Positions 33,613 through 42,552 of a DNA stretch of 64,000 nucleotides are shown here, in pieces. The notes below the pieces were generated by a model. The model saw only the letters and a list, made by a program, of their open reading frames with translations, was not told the origin of the DNA and did not search any database. A program made the position numbers and the translations under genes. The stretch spans positions 1-64,000 of the forward strand of contig NZ_JAMXMY010000010.1 in NCBI RefSeq assembly GCF_024055795.1. The letters are read 5' to 3'. Source of the DNA: Actinoallomurus purpureus (lineage in GTDB: Bacteria > Actinomycetota > Actinomycetes > Streptosporangiales > Streptosporangiaceae). Each line of letters starts with the position of its first letter. The first letter of the stretch is position 1.

Positions 33613-34581
33613 CTAACGCTGCGCGGGCGGCTCCTCCTGGTGGACGGGCGGCGCGATGCCCGGCTGTTCCGCCCCCTCCATGCCGGACATGGGCGGCACC
33701 TTGTCGGCGGAGTCGATCGACGCCGGCTCGCCGGCCTGGGCCAGCTCCGCTTCGGCCTTGGCGAGGCGCTCGGCCAGGTCGGCCCGGGCAGGCGTGCCTT
33801 CGCGGGACGTCTGGTCCCCGCCCGCCGCGCGGTCGAAGAAGCGCAGCAGTTCCACGGGGAACGGCATGACGAGGGTGCTGTTCTTCTCGGCGGCGACCTC
33901 GACGACCGTCTGCAGCAGTCGCAGCTGGAGGGAGGCGGGGTCCTGCGCCATGACCTCGGCCGCGGCCGCCAGCCGCTTGGACGCCTGGAACTCACCATCG
34001 GCCGCGATGATGCGGGCCCGCCGCTCCCGCTCCGCCTCGGCCTGGCGCGCCATCGACCGCTTCATGCCCTCCGGCAGCGAGACGTCCTTGATCTCAACCC
34101 GCTCGATCTTGACACCCCAGGGGGCCTCGGTCATGCCGTCCATGATCTGGCGCAGCTCGGCGTTGATCGACTCGCGGTCGGACAGCAGCTGCTGCATGTC
34201 GGCCCGGCCGATGACCGCACGCAGGGACGTCTGGGCCACCTGTGAGATCGCCCAGTTGTAGTTCTGCACGTTGACGATGGCCTTCACCGGGTCGATCACC
34301 CGGAAGTAGACGACGGCGTCGACGCGGACGCTGACGTTGTCCTGGCTGATGCCCTCCTGGGCGGGCACGCCCATGGCGACCGTCTGCATGTTGACCTTCG
34401 TCATCCGGTCGACCACGGGGAAGATCAGCGTCAGGCCCGGCGGCCGGAACTGCGGTTGTACCTGGCCGAGGCGGAAGACCACGCCGCGCTCGACCTGCTG
34501 AACGACCTTGATCGACGACAGGATGACGAGCAGAACCAGGAATCCTATGAGTCCTAGTAGTACGAATGCCGCTTCAGCCAC
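33613..34581 (-). CDS. Slipin / SPFH-Band 7 membrane protein
   Basis: A 322-residue stomatin-like protein. One N-terminal hydrophobic hairpin (LLGLIGFLVLLVILS) is followed by VQQVERGVVFRLG and GLTLIFPVVDRM, the start of the Band 7 domain. VSVRVDAVVYFRV and a coiled coil (QAEAERERRARIIAADGE) complete the fold. The tail is Pro/Glu-rich and disordered. Slipins scaffold membrane microdomains and often pair with NfeD proteases, but none is adjacent. GTG at 34581 has AAAGGTGA upstream; GTG at 34590 is an alternative. Confidence 0.87.
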   Translation of the reverse strand: MAEAAFVLLGLIGFLVLLVILSSIKVVQQVERGVVFRLGQVQPQFRPPGLTLIFPVVDRMTKVNMQTVAMGVPAQEGISQDNVSVRVDAVVYFRVIDPVKAIVNVQNYNWAISQVAQTSLRAVIGRADMQQLLSDRESINAELRQIMDGMTEAPWGVKIERVEIKDVSLPEGMKRSMARQAEAERERRARIIAADGEFQASKRLAAAAEVMAQDPASLQLRLLQTVVEVAAEKNSTLVMPFPVELLRFFDRAAGGDQTSREGTPARADLAERLAKAEAELAQAGEPASIDSADKVPPMSGMEGAEQPGIAPPVHQEEPPAQR

Positions 34582-34692
34582 GGCGCTCACCTTTCTGTCG
34601 GCCGATTCCCTCATGTCCGACACTAGTCGCCGGATCCGCTGAGGTGTCAGATGTCACTTGCAGGTGCCGCGAACGCGTCGGCGAGCGGACGA

Positions 34693-34705
34693 TAACCTCA
34701 CAAGG
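34693..34705 (+). promoter_or_regulatory. -10 element of a probable leaderless transcript
   Basis: TAACCT at 34693-34698 fits the TANNNT -10 consensus and is exactly 7 nt before GTG at 34706. No Shine-Dalgarno with usable spacing is present. Transcription would begin at or next to the start codon. Confidence 0.55.
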
Positions 34706-35701
34706 GTGAGCGGGAGAGACACCGATTGGGACGGTGTACGGCTACACGTCGTCACCGGCAAGGGCGGTACCGGCAAGACCACGGTGGCCGCCTCTCTCGC
34801 GTTGGCCCTGGCCGCCGGCGGCCGGAAGGTCCTGCTCACCGAGGTCGAGGGCCGTCAGGGGATCGCCCAGCTGTTCGACTGCCCGCCGCTGCCGTACGAG
34901 GAGCGCAAGGTCGCGGTCGCGCCCGACGGCGGGGACGTGTACGCCCTGGCCGTCGACCCCGAAGAGGCCATGCTCGAGTACCTCGAGATGTTCTACAACC
35001 TCAAACGGGCGGGCAAGGCCCTCACCAAGCTCGGCCTCATCGACTTCGCGACCACCATCGCGCCGGGCCTGCGCGACGTCCTGCTCACCGGCAAGGCCAG
35101 CGAGGCCGTGCGCCGCCGCGACAAGGGCGGGCGGTTCGTGTACGACGCGGTGGTGATGGACGCCCCGCCGACCGGCCGCATCGGCCGGTTCCTCAACGTC
35201 AACGCCGAGGTCGCGGGGCTGGCGAAGGTCGGCCCGATCCGCAACCACGCCGACACCGTGATGAAGGTGATCCGCAGCCCGGAGACGGCGGTGCACTTCG
35301 TCACGCTCCTGGAGGAGATGCCGGTCCAGGAGACCCTGGACGGGATCGCGGAGCTGCGGGAGACCGGCCTGCCCGTCGGCGGCCTGGTGATCAACATGGT
35401 GCGCCCGCCGCTGCTGCCCGAGGACGACCTCACCCTGGCCGCCCGTGACGAGCTCGACGTCGAGGCGATCCGGATGGGCATCAAGGCGGCCGGCATCGAG
35501 GACCGCACCGCCGAGATCGCCGACGCGCTCGCCGTCGAGGCCGCCGACCACGCGCGGCGCACCGCCCTGCAGGAGCGCGAGAAGGCCCGGCTCGCCGAGG
35601 CTCACGTGCCGGAGTACGACCTACCGCTGCTCGGCGACGGCATGGACCTCGCCGGGCTGTACGAGCTCGCCGCCGACCTGAGGAATCAAGGAGCAGCGTG
35701 A
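34706..35701 (+). CDS. ArsA/GET3-like ATPase, first of a pair
   Basis: A 331-residue SIMIBI ATPase. A deviant Walker A, GKGGTGKTT, lies near residue 17; VVMDAPPTGRIGRFLN is the switch region. Unlike true ArsA it has no arsenite-binding Cys set. In actinobacteria, paired ArsA-like ATPases sit beside wblA; their clients are unknown. GTG at 34706 appears leaderless; an earlier ATG at 34658 would add an Arg-rich stretch overlapping the promoter. The stop overlaps the next start by 4 bases. Confidence 0.87.
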   Translation: MSGRDTDWDGVRLHVVTGKGGTGKTTVAASLALALAAGGRKVLLTEVEGRQGIAQLFDCPPLPYEERKVAVAPDGGDVYALAVDPEEAMLEYLEMFYNLKRAGKALTKLGLIDFATTIAPGLRDVLLTGKASEAVRRRDKGGRFVYDAVVMDAPPTGRIGRFLNVNAEVAGLAKVGPIRNHADTVMKVIRSPETAVHFVTLLEEMPVQETLDGIAELRETGLPVGGLVINMVRPPLLPEDDLTLAARDELDVEAIRMGIKAAGIEDRTAEIADALAVEAADHARRTALQEREKARLAEAHVPEYDLPLLGDGMDLAGLYELAADLRNQGAA

Positions 35702-36852
35702 GCCCCGCACCCGAGAAGACCTCACCGGCCTTCTGCGTCGACGACCTGATCGACGACCCCGACACGAAGATCATCGTCTGCTGCGGGTCCGGGGGTGTGG
35801 GCAAGACCACGACCGCCGCCGCCGTGGGCGTCCGCGCCGCCGAACGCGGCCGGGACGTCGTCGTCCTCACCGTCGACCCCGCCCGCCGGCTCGCCCAGGC
35901 GCTGGGTCTCACCGAGCTGGACAACACCCCGCGCCTCGTCGAAGGGGTCGACGGCGAGCTGTACGCGATGATGCTGGACATGAAGCGCACCTTCGACGAG
36001 ATCGTCGAGGCGCACGCCGATCCCGAACGCGCACGGCAGATCCTGGCCAACCCCTTCTACCAGTCGCTGTCGTCCAGCCTGTCGGGCACGCAGGAGTACA
36101 TGGCGATGGAGAAGCTGGGCCAGCTGCACCGGTCCGGCGACTGGGACCTCATCATCGTCGACACACCGCCCTCCCGGTCTGCGCTGGACTTCCTCGACGC
36201 TCCGGAGCGCATGGGCCGGTTCCTCGACGGCCGCCTCATCAAGATCCTGATGGCCCCGGCCAAGGCGGGCGGGCGGTTCGGGCTGAAGGTCGTGACCGCG
36301 GGCTTCAGCATGTTCACGAACGCCATCACGAAGGTGCTCGGCGGGCAGCTGCTGAAGGACGTCCAGACGTTCGTGCTGGCCTTCGACACGATGTTCGGCG
36401 GCTTCCGCGAGCGGGCCGAGCAGACCTACCGGCTGCTGCAGGCGCCCGGCACGGCGTTCCTCGTCGTCGCGGCCCCGGAGCCGGACGCGCTGCGCGAGGC
36501 GTCCTACTTCATCGAGCGTCTCGCCGAGGAGCGCATGCCGCTGGCCGGGCTGGTGGTCAACCGCGTCCACCGGTCGGACGCCTCCGAGCTGTCGGCCGTA
36601 CGCAGCCAGGCCGCCGCGGAGACGCTGGAGGATCGCGGCACGCACCCGCTCGCCGCCGCGCTGCTGCGCCTGCACGCCGAACGGATGCAGGTGACCGCGC
36701 GCGAGACGCGGCTGCAAGAGAGCTTCACCTCATCGCACCCGACCGTGCCCAAGGCCACGGTCACGGCCATGGCCGAAGACGTCCACGACCTCGAGGGTCT
36801 TCGGTGCATCGCACGGGAGCTCACAGGCGTGCCGGAGGAACCAGCCGCCTGA
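35698..36852 (+). CDS. ArsA/GET3-like ATPase, second of a pair
   Basis: A 384-residue paralogue. Walker A is GSGGVGKTTT (about residue 33), then VLTVDPARRLAQALG, and IIVDTPPSRSALDFL as switch II. A long helical insert (about 130-260) resembles the client-binding region of Get3-type proteins. It starts inside the stop of the first ATPase gene (GTGA), so the two are translated together and probably form a heterodimer. The C-terminus ends GVPEEPAA. A convergent wblA gene follows. Confidence 0.87.
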   Translation: MSPAPEKTSPAFCVDDLIDDPDTKIIVCCGSGGVGKTTTAAAVGVRAAERGRDVVVLTVDPARRLAQALGLTELDNTPRLVEGVDGELYAMMLDMKRTFDEIVEAHADPERARQILANPFYQSLSSSLSGTQEYMAMEKLGQLHRSGDWDLIIVDTPPSRSALDFLDAPERMGRFLDGRLIKILMAPAKAGGRFGLKVVTAGFSMFTNAITKVLGGQLLKDVQTFVLAFDTMFGGFRERAEQTYRLLQAPGTAFLVVAAPEPDALREASYFIERLAEERMPLAGLVVNRVHRSDASELSAVRSQAAAETLEDRGTHPLAAALLRLHAERMQVTARETRLQESFTSSHPTVPKATVTAMAEDVHDLEGLRCIARELTGVPEEPAA

Positions 36853-36913
36853 GGGCCGCACCCGTGCGATGAGCCTGGCCGACCGGGTGCGGCCAGGCCG
36901 GGGATCCAGCCGG

Positions 36914-37222
36914 TCAGCTCGCGACGAGCTCCTCGTCCGGGTCCTGCGACTGCTCGTACTGCTCCTTGGCGGTCTCCAGAAGCTCTCGCCACGATGAGAC
37001 GTCCGGGCGCCGGCGGAGCAGCGCACGGCGCTCGCGCTCCGTCATGCCGCCCCAGACGCCGAACTCGATGCGGTTGTCGAGAGCGTCGGCGAGACACTCG
37101 GTGCGCACTGGGCAGCCGCGGCAGATCAGCTTCGCCCTGTTCTGTGCCGCTCCCTGCACGAACAACGCGTCGGGATCCGCGTTACGGCAGGCGGCGCGGG
37201 CGGTCCAATCAGTGATCCACAT
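36914..37222 (-). CDS. wblA: WhiB-family regulator, WblA-like
   Basis: A 102-residue WhiB protein. Four cysteines ligate a [4Fe-4S] cluster: one in RAACRN, then CRGC and TEC. GVWGGMTERERR is the conserved turn, followed by a basic DNA-contact stretch (ALLRRRP). From memory the N-terminal part closely matches Streptomyces WblA, a developmental regulator that represses antibiotic genes. ATG at 37222 with a GGGGAG site 11 nt upstream; GTG at 37234 would add four residues. Position between the ArsA pair and the PBP gene supports the assignment. Confidence 0.9.
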   Translation of the reverse strand: MWITDWTARAACRNADPDALFVQGAAQNRAKLICRGCPVRTECLADALDNRIEFGVWGGMTERERRALLRRRPDVSSWRELLETAKEQYEQSQDPDEELVAS

Positions 37223-37418
37223 CTTGGGCCCCACTCCCCTTGGGTCGGTTGTCGTTTGCGAGCCCCGGCCGGACGGGCGCGGACGTCAGGCCGCCATACG
37301 AAAGCCGTGGGGAGAAACTTACGGAAGAGTGCGGCGCTTCAACAGCCCCCGATGGGTCCATTCTTGAAATAGCCCCTCTGGGCCATAGGACGGCAACGAA
37401 CTAGTCATCCAACTCAGG

Positions 37419-37462
37419 GAGGTGCCCCATATGCACCTCTCGTCCCGCGTAACCTATGTCGC
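37419..37462 (+). promoter_or_regulatory. Palindrome and leaderless-type promoter of the PBP gene
   Basis: GAGGTGC-N7-GCACCTC at 37419-37439 is a perfect 7-bp inverted repeat over the expected -35 zone. TAACCT at 37450-37455 is exactly 7 nt before GTG at 37463, the same arrangement as before the ArsA-like gene. The palindrome could be an operator, possibly for the adjacent WhiB protein or another regulator; this is inference. Confidence 0.5.
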
Positions 37463-39745
37463 GTGACAGGTGAGAAAGCAGATCAGGAACACGCCATCAT
37501 CAAGCTGCTACGTCTCCTGGGGGCAGCGATCGTGGCCGGACTCCTGGTCGGGCTCATCGCCCTGCCGGCCGTCGGCAGCGCGGGCATGGCGACCCGGGAC
37601 GCGGCCGACAGCTTCAAGAACCTCCCGGACGACTTCAACATCCAGCCGCCGCCGGAGCGGACCACGGTCTACTCCGCGGACGGCCAGGAGATCGCGGTGT
37701 TCTACCACCACAACCGCGAGTCCGTACGCCTCGACCAGGTCGCGCCGATCATGCAGAAGGCGGTCGTCGCGATCGAGGACTCCCGCTTCTACCAGCACGG
37801 TCCCCTCGACATGAAGGGCTCCGCCCGCGCACTGGTGACCAACGCGCAGGAGGGCGGCGTCAAGCAGGGCGGCTCCACGCTCACCCAGCAGTACGTCAAG
37901 AACCTGTTGGTCGAGAGCGCGGACACCGAGGCCGAGGCGAACGCCGCGAAGGCCGCCAACTTCGGGCGGAAGCTGCGCGAGCTGCGCTACGCCGTGAACA
38001 TCGAGAAGCGGCTCACCAAGGACCAGATCCTTCAGGGCTACCTCAACATCGCCTACTTCGGCGCCGGCGCGTACGGCGTCGAGGCGGCCGCCCAGCGCTA
38101 CTTCAGCAAGGACGCGTCCAAGCTGACCCTTCCCGAGGCGGCGCTGATGGCGGGCATCACGAACAGCCCGAGCTACTACGACCCGACGATCTACCCGGAC
38201 CACGCACTGCAGCGGCGGAACACCGTGCTGTACCGCATGGCCGAGCTGAAGATCATCACCAAACAGCAGGCCGACCAGGCCGCCGCCTCGAAGATCAAGC
38301 TGCACCCCAAGATGCCGAAGAGCGACTGCGTCGATAGCAAGGTGCCGTTCTTCTGCCAGTACCTCAAGAACGAGATCCTCGGCAACACCGCGTTCGGCAA
38401 GACCGAGAAGGACCGCGAGCGGTTGCTGTACCGCGGCGGCCTGACGATCCGCACCACGATCGACATGCACGCGCAGAAGGCCGCGCAGAACGCACTCAGC
38501 CGGCGTCCCAACCACAGCAGGACCGCCACCGAGGCCATGGTCAAGCCCGGAACCGGTGAGATCAAGGCCATGGTCGTCAGCCGGACGTACGGCGCGAACA
38601 TCAAGAAGGGCCAGACCCAGCTGAACCTCGCCGCCGACTACGCGCACGGCGGCAACCTCGGCTACTCCGCCGGGTCGACGTTCAAGATCTTCACCCTGGC
38701 GGCCGCCCTCGACAAGGGCATCGACGTGGGCCGCTCGTTCCCGGCGCCCGAAAGCACGACGGTGTCGGGCTACCGCGACTGCAAGGGCAACGGCTCCGCC
38801 CCCTGGCCCGTCCAGAACGCCGAGAAGTCCAAGGGCAAGAGCGCCAACCTGCAGAGCGGGACGTGGGAGTCGATCAACACCTTCTACGCCTTCCTGGAGA
38901 AGGAGGTCGGGCTCTGCGACGCCGTGAAGATGGCGCAGAACTTCGGCATGAAGCGGGCCGACGGCAAGCCGCTCCAGCAGAACCCCGCCCAGGTCCTCGG
39001 CACCAACGAGATCGACGTCACCCACCTCGCCGCCGCCTACGCCGGGTTCGCCGCGCGCGGGGAGTACTGCACGCCGATCGCCATCACCGACGTGACCGAC
39101 TCGACGGGCAAGAAGATCCGGGTGCCGAAGTCCAAGTGCTCCAAGGCGGTCGACACCGAGACCGCCGACGAGGTCACGAAGATCCTGCAGGGCGTCCTCA
39201 CCAGGGGCACCGCGAGGGGGATGGGCCTCGGCCGGCCCGCCGCGGGCAAGACCGGCACCTGTGAGAGCTTCACCTGCGCCGTCTTCGCCGGCTACACCCC
39301 CGACCTCGCGGCCGCCGTCTGGTTCGGCGACCCGGAGGCACCCTGGGGGAACCGCAACTACGGCACCTACGGCCGGGACGTCGCGCCGATCTGGCGGGCC
39401 TCGATGGAGGGCGCGCTGCAGGGCGTGAAGGCCTCGTCGTTCCACACGCCGGTGAACGACTTCGGGAACCTCGACCAGAAGGCGGTCCCCAACGTCCAGG
39501 GCATGCAGGTCCAGCAGGCCAAGAAGCGCGTCGAGGGCGCCGGGTTCAGCGTGCAGATCTCCCCGCGCGCGATCGACTCGAACCAGCCCGCGGGCACCGT
39601 CGCCTACACCTCGCCGAACGGTGGCAGCCAGGTCGACCAGGACACCACCGTCATGCTCTTCGTGAGCAACGGCAGCGGCGCGGTCGGCGGCCGGGGCAAG
39701 GGCCACGGCAAGCCCGGCAAGGGCAACTGGCCGTTCGGCAACTGA
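37463..39745 (+). CDS. Class A penicillin-binding protein with PASTA domain
   Basis: A 760-residue bifunctional peptidoglycan synthase. A membrane helix (about 15-40) precedes a GT51 glycosyltransferase domain with EDSRFYQHGP (catalytic Glu) and GGSTLTQQYVKN. The transpeptidase carries AGSTFKIF (SxxK), SINTFY (SxN) and AGKTGT (KTG). One PASTA domain begins at KAVPNVQGM (about 675-735), and the tail is Gly/Lys-rich. It polymerises and cross-links the wall outside the membrane. GTG at 37463 has no Shine-Dalgarno and a -10 hexamer 7 nt upstream. Confidence 0.94.
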   Translation: MTGEKADQEHAIIKLLRLLGAAIVAGLLVGLIALPAVGSAGMATRDAADSFKNLPDDFNIQPPPERTTVYSADGQEIAVFYHHNRESVRLDQVAPIMQKAVVAIEDSRFYQHGPLDMKGSARALVTNAQEGGVKQGGSTLTQQYVKNLLVESADTEAEANAAKAANFGRKLRELRYAVNIEKRLTKDQILQGYLNIAYFGAGAYGVEAAAQRYFSKDASKLTLPEAALMAGITNSPSYYDPTIYPDHALQRRNTVLYRMAELKIITKQQADQAAASKIKLHPKMPKSDCVDSKVPFFCQYLKNEILGNTAFGKTEKDRERLLYRGGLTIRTTIDMHAQKAAQNALSRRPNHSRTATEAMVKPGTGEIKAMVVSRTYGANIKKGQTQLNLAADYAHGGNLGYSAGSTFKIFTLAAALDKGIDVGRSFPAPESTTVSGYRDCKGNGSAPWPVQNAEKSKGKSANLQSGTWESINTFYAFLEKEVGLCDAVKMAQNFGMKRADGKPLQQNPAQVLGTNEIDVTHLAAAYAGFAARGEYCTPIAITDVTDSTGKKIRVPKSKCSKAVDTETADEVTKILQGVLTRGTARGMGLGRPAAGKTGTCESFTCAVFAGYTPDLAAAVWFGDPEAPWGNRNYGTYGRDVAPIWRASMEGALQGVKASSFHTPVNDFGNLDQKAVPNVQGMQVQQAKKRVEGAGFSVQISPRAIDSNQPAGTVAYTSPNGGSQVDQDTTVMLFVSNGSGAVGGRGKGHGKPGKGNWPFGN

Positions 39746-39761
39746 CCCGCCCGAACGACGG

Positions 39762-39804
39762 AAGGTCCCCGCACACGGCTCCGGCCGCGTGCGGGGACCT
39801 TTTC
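39762..39804 (+). terminator. Intrinsic terminator of the PBP gene
   Basis: AAGGTCCCCGCACACGGC pairs with GCCGCGTGCGGGGACCTT with one mismatch and a 4-nt loop, followed by TTTT. The clearest classical terminator in the window. Confidence 0.9.
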
Positions 39805-39937
39805 CGTATCCGCCATGCGTTCCCGTCCGCGCAGACGTCACCGAGCCCCCTGCGGGAGACCTGGCCGAGTGTCAGGCGGACGTCACCGGCGGACGTCGCC
39901 GGAGCCGTCGGCTCGCCGGGTCGGCCCGGCGGCCGCG

Positions 39938-40387
39938 TCAGCCGGCGAGCTGGCGCTTGACCTCTCCCGACACCCGCTTACCGTCGGCGCGGCCGGCGAC
40001 CTTCGGCGTCACTTCCTTCATCACCTGGCCCATGGCCCGGGGACCCTCGGCGCCCGTCTCGGCGATCGTCGCGCGGACGAGCTCGGCCAGCTCCTCATCG
40101 GACAGCTGGGCCGGGAGGTAGTCCTCCAGGACGACGCCCTCCGCCTGCTCCGCCTCCGCCTGCTGGGTACGGCCCGCATCGGCGAACGCCTCGGCCGCCT
40201 CACGACGCTTCTTGGCCTCCCGCTGCAACACCTTGACGACGTCGTCGTCGGAGAGCTCGCGCGCCCGCTTGCCCGCGACCTCCTCGTTGGTGACGGCCGT
40301 CAGCGCCATGCGGAGCGTACGGGTGCGCACCTCATCGCGTGCCTTCATCGCGGCCGACAGGTCGGCCTGCAGCTTCTCCTTCAACAT
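39938..40387 (-). CDS. GatB/YqeY domain protein
   Basis: A 149-residue stand-alone YqeY protein. LKEKLQADLSAAMKARDEVR and a helical bundle ending VSGEVKRQLAG match the YqeY family, which resembles the tail of GatB and may bind tRNA; a true amidotransferase role is unproven. ATG at 40387; the frame continues upstream antiparallel to the phosphoesterase gene and is rejected there. Divergent from the metallophosphoesterase gene, 75 bp away. Confidence 0.88.
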   Translation of the reverse strand: MLKEKLQADLSAAMKARDEVRTRTLRMALTAVTNEEVAGKRARELSDDDVVKVLQREAKKRREAAEAFADAGRTQQAEAEQAEGVVLEDYLPAQLSDEELAELVRATIAETGAEGPRAMGQVMKEVTPKVAGRADGKRVSGEVKRQLAG

Positions 40388-40462
40388 GAGGACAATCTTG
40401 CCCTGCTCCCGGGGTTCGACGCCCGGCAATAAACGGGGCGTCGTTCTGGCACGATGGGGAGT

Positions 40463-41353
40463 GTGCGAAAGAGATACGCGGTCCCCCTGGGCGTCCTCGG
40501 CACCGGGGTCGCCGGAGTCGGTTACGCCTCGCTGATCGAGCGAAACTGGTTCCACCTCCGCCGCTACGACGTTCCGGTGCTCGCGCCCGGCCAGCGGCCG
40601 ATCAAGATCCTGCACATCTCCGACACGCACCTGACGCCGGGCCGCCGCCGGATGATCAAGTGGGTCAGCGCGCTCGACGCCCTCGAGCCCGACCTGGTCG
40701 TCAACACCGGCGACTCGATCGCGCACCGCGACGCCATCGGCCCGTTCCTCGACCTGCTCGGGCCTCTCCTGGACCGCCCCGGCGTGTTCGTGTACGGCTC
40801 GAACGACATGTACTCCCCGGTCCCGAAGAACCCGGCGCGCTACCTCTGGCGCACCAGCAAGACGGACTACAAGAAGCGCACCGTCCCCGACCTGCCGTAC
40901 CGCGAGCTCGGCGCCGCCATGACCGCCGCCGGCTGGCTCGACCTCAACAACGCCACCGGCACGATCAAGGCGGGCGACGCCGAGATCTGGTTCGGCGGCA
41001 TCAACGACTCCCACATCCGCAAGGACCGGTACGACGACATCGCCGGCCCCGCCAAGGGCCCGCTCAGCATCGGCGTCACGCACTCGCCCGAGCCGCGCAA
41101 CCTCGACCGGTTCGCCGCCGACGGCTACCAGCTGCTGCTGGCCGGACACACGCACGGCGGCCAGCTGTGCGTGCCGCTCTACGGTGCGCTGGTCACCAAC
41201 TGCGGCATCGAGCGCGCCCGCGTGAAGGGCCTGCACCGGCACGGCTCCGCCTGGCTGCACGTCTCCGCGGGCCTCGGCACCTCGCCGTTCGCCCCGGTGC
41301 GCTTCTGCTGCCCGCCGGAGGCCTCCCTGCTGACGCTCGTCCCGTCCGCCTGA
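40463..41353 (+). CDS. Membrane-anchored metallophosphoesterase
   Basis: A 296-residue calcineurin-like phosphoesterase. An N-terminal hydrophobic segment (VPLGVLGTGVAGVGYA) precedes the metal motifs: ISDTHL (DxH), NTGDS (GD), GSND (in place of GNHD), and AGHTHGGQ (GHxH). Relatives act on UDP-sugars or wall phosphodiesters; here the substrate is unknown. GSND replaces His of the GNHD motif with Asp after Asn, typical of this subgroup. GTG at 40463 is 7 nt after CACGAT, suggesting a leaderless transcript; ATG at 40454 is an alternative. Confidence 0.85.
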   Translation: MRKRYAVPLGVLGTGVAGVGYASLIERNWFHLRRYDVPVLAPGQRPIKILHISDTHLTPGRRRMIKWVSALDALEPDLVVNTGDSIAHRDAIGPFLDLLGPLLDRPGVFVYGSNDMYSPVPKNPARYLWRTSKTDYKKRTVPDLPYRELGAAMTAAGWLDLNNATGTIKAGDAEIWFGGINDSHIRKDRYDDIAGPAKGPLSIGVTHSPEPRNLDRFAADGYQLLLAGHTHGGQLCVPLYGALVTNCGIERARVKGLHRHGSAWLHVSAGLGTSPFAPVRFCCPPEASLLTLVPSA

Positions 41354-41359
41354 GCCGTA

Positions 41360-41420
41360 CGGCGCTGATCCCTGGCGAACACCGCCCCTGATGAGGAGCG
41401 GTATCCGTCAGGGATCGCCG
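41360..41420. terminator. Bidirectional terminator between convergent genes
   Basis: CGGC and GATCCCTG at 41360-41374 pair with CAGGGATC and GCCG at 41409-41420 with a small bulge, enclosing a loop of about 34 nt with its own weak stem. It separates the plus-strand phosphoesterase from the minus-strand anti-sigma-like gene. Confidence 0.6.
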
Positions 41421-41421
41421 T

Positions 41422-42552
41422 TCAGCCCACCGGCCTCGTCGTCCAGGCCGCACGGTCGGGGCCCAGCAACCGGAGGCCGCGCAACACCCGCAGCGGGACA
41501 CCGTTCCCTGCCTTGAACGCGTTGATCCTCACCTGGAAACCGTGGACTCCGATGACCCGCAGCGCCTCCCAGCCGTCGCCGCTCTTTTTCCAGAACGCCG
41601 GGTGGCCGTCGACGGTGGTGTTCAGCGGCCCGTCCTCATCGGCCGGATCGACCGCTGCCACGGGCGAGACCTCGACCCTGATGCTCATCGGCGTGTGCTT
41701 GTCGTCCGGATAACCGCGGGTTGGCGGCCCATCGGCGTCCGCGGACAGGTCGAGTGAGGTCCGCCATTTCACTCCCGTAGAGAAACTCCGATCGTCGGTC
41801 GTTTCGATGACGTGAAGGCCCGGCGGGACGTACGTCAGCCGGAACGGCTTGCTCACCGGCGCGGTCTCACCGACCCGCAGGTTATCGGCGATCCGGAGAT
41901 AGACACCCTGGTTCGCCAGGCCCGCGTCAGGCTCGATCTTCGCGACCGCCCAGGCTCCCGCCGCGTACTGCCAGCGGAGTTCCACAGGAGTGCTGCGGCA
42001 GTGGCTGCCGGCGAGGTCTCGCGCGTAGACCCACTGCGTCGGCCGGCCACCGATCCTCGGCGTATCGCCGACCTGGTCCCCATGTGGGCATTTGTTGTCA
42101 ATGTCGCGGGCCATACGCGTGACGACCTCGGAGTCGATCCGCTGGCCGACCGGGAAGAGCGTCACACCGACCTGGGGGAAGAAGAACTCGTACGGTCTGC
42201 CGTTGGGGGTACCCGCCACCAAGGACATGTATCTGGTCCCGACGTAGACGGATCGCTCGGTCATGCCCTTGGGAACCCAGCCGAAGTCCGCAGAGCGCAC
42301 CAGCGGGTCGAACCGCGCGCCGGTGGGCGTCATTACCGGGGCGGACGCCTTACGGCCGGTAGCCATGACGCTCATCCCGCCCACGATCAGGCCGGCGGTG
42401 GCGAAGACGGCCCCTATCTGCAGCAGCGACCGCGTTCGCCGCGCCCGGTGCCCATTCCGTACCGCACGTGCCACGTCGATCGTGGATGCGGGCTGCGGCT
42501 CTTGGGTCATCTCCGTGATCAACGTCTTGATCTCATGCTCATTCATCGTCAC
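41422..42552 (-). CDS. Membrane protein coupled to SigE-family sigma factor (probable anti-sigma factor)
   Basis: A 376-residue protein. A short acidic/polar N-terminus (MNEHEIKTLITEM) and a basic stretch (RNGHRARRTRS) precede one transmembrane helix (about 43-63). A large extracytoplasmic domain without recognisable motifs follows, with two cysteines (NKCPHG and SHCRST). GTG at 42552 overlaps the sigma factor stop by 4 bases. The topology and coupling fit an anti-sigma or sensor partner; no zinc-binding HxxxCxxC motif is present. Family not recognised beyond this. Confidence 0.7.
   Translation of the reverse strand: MTMNEHEIKTLITEMTQEPQPASTIDVARAVRNGHRARRTRSLLQIGAVFATAGLIVGGMSVMATGRKASAPVMTPTGARFDPLVRSADFGWVPKGMTERSVYVGTRYMSLVAGTPNGRPYEFFFPQVGVTLFPVGQRIDSEVVTRMARDIDNKCPHGDQVGDTPRIGGRPTQWVYARDLAGSHCRSTPVELRWQYAAGAWAVAKIEPDAGLANQGVYLRIADNLRVGETAPVSKPFRLTYVPPGLHVIETTDDRSFSTGVKWRTSLDLSADADGPPTRGYPDDKHTPMSIRVEVSPVAAVDPADEDGPLNTTVDGHPAFWKKSGDGWEALRVIGVHGFQVRINAFKAGNGVPLRVLRGLRLLGPDRAAWTTRPVG

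Noticed and set aside
37508-39841. 777-codon minus-strand frame opposite the PBP gene
   Set aside because: Antisense shadow of a clear class A PBP.
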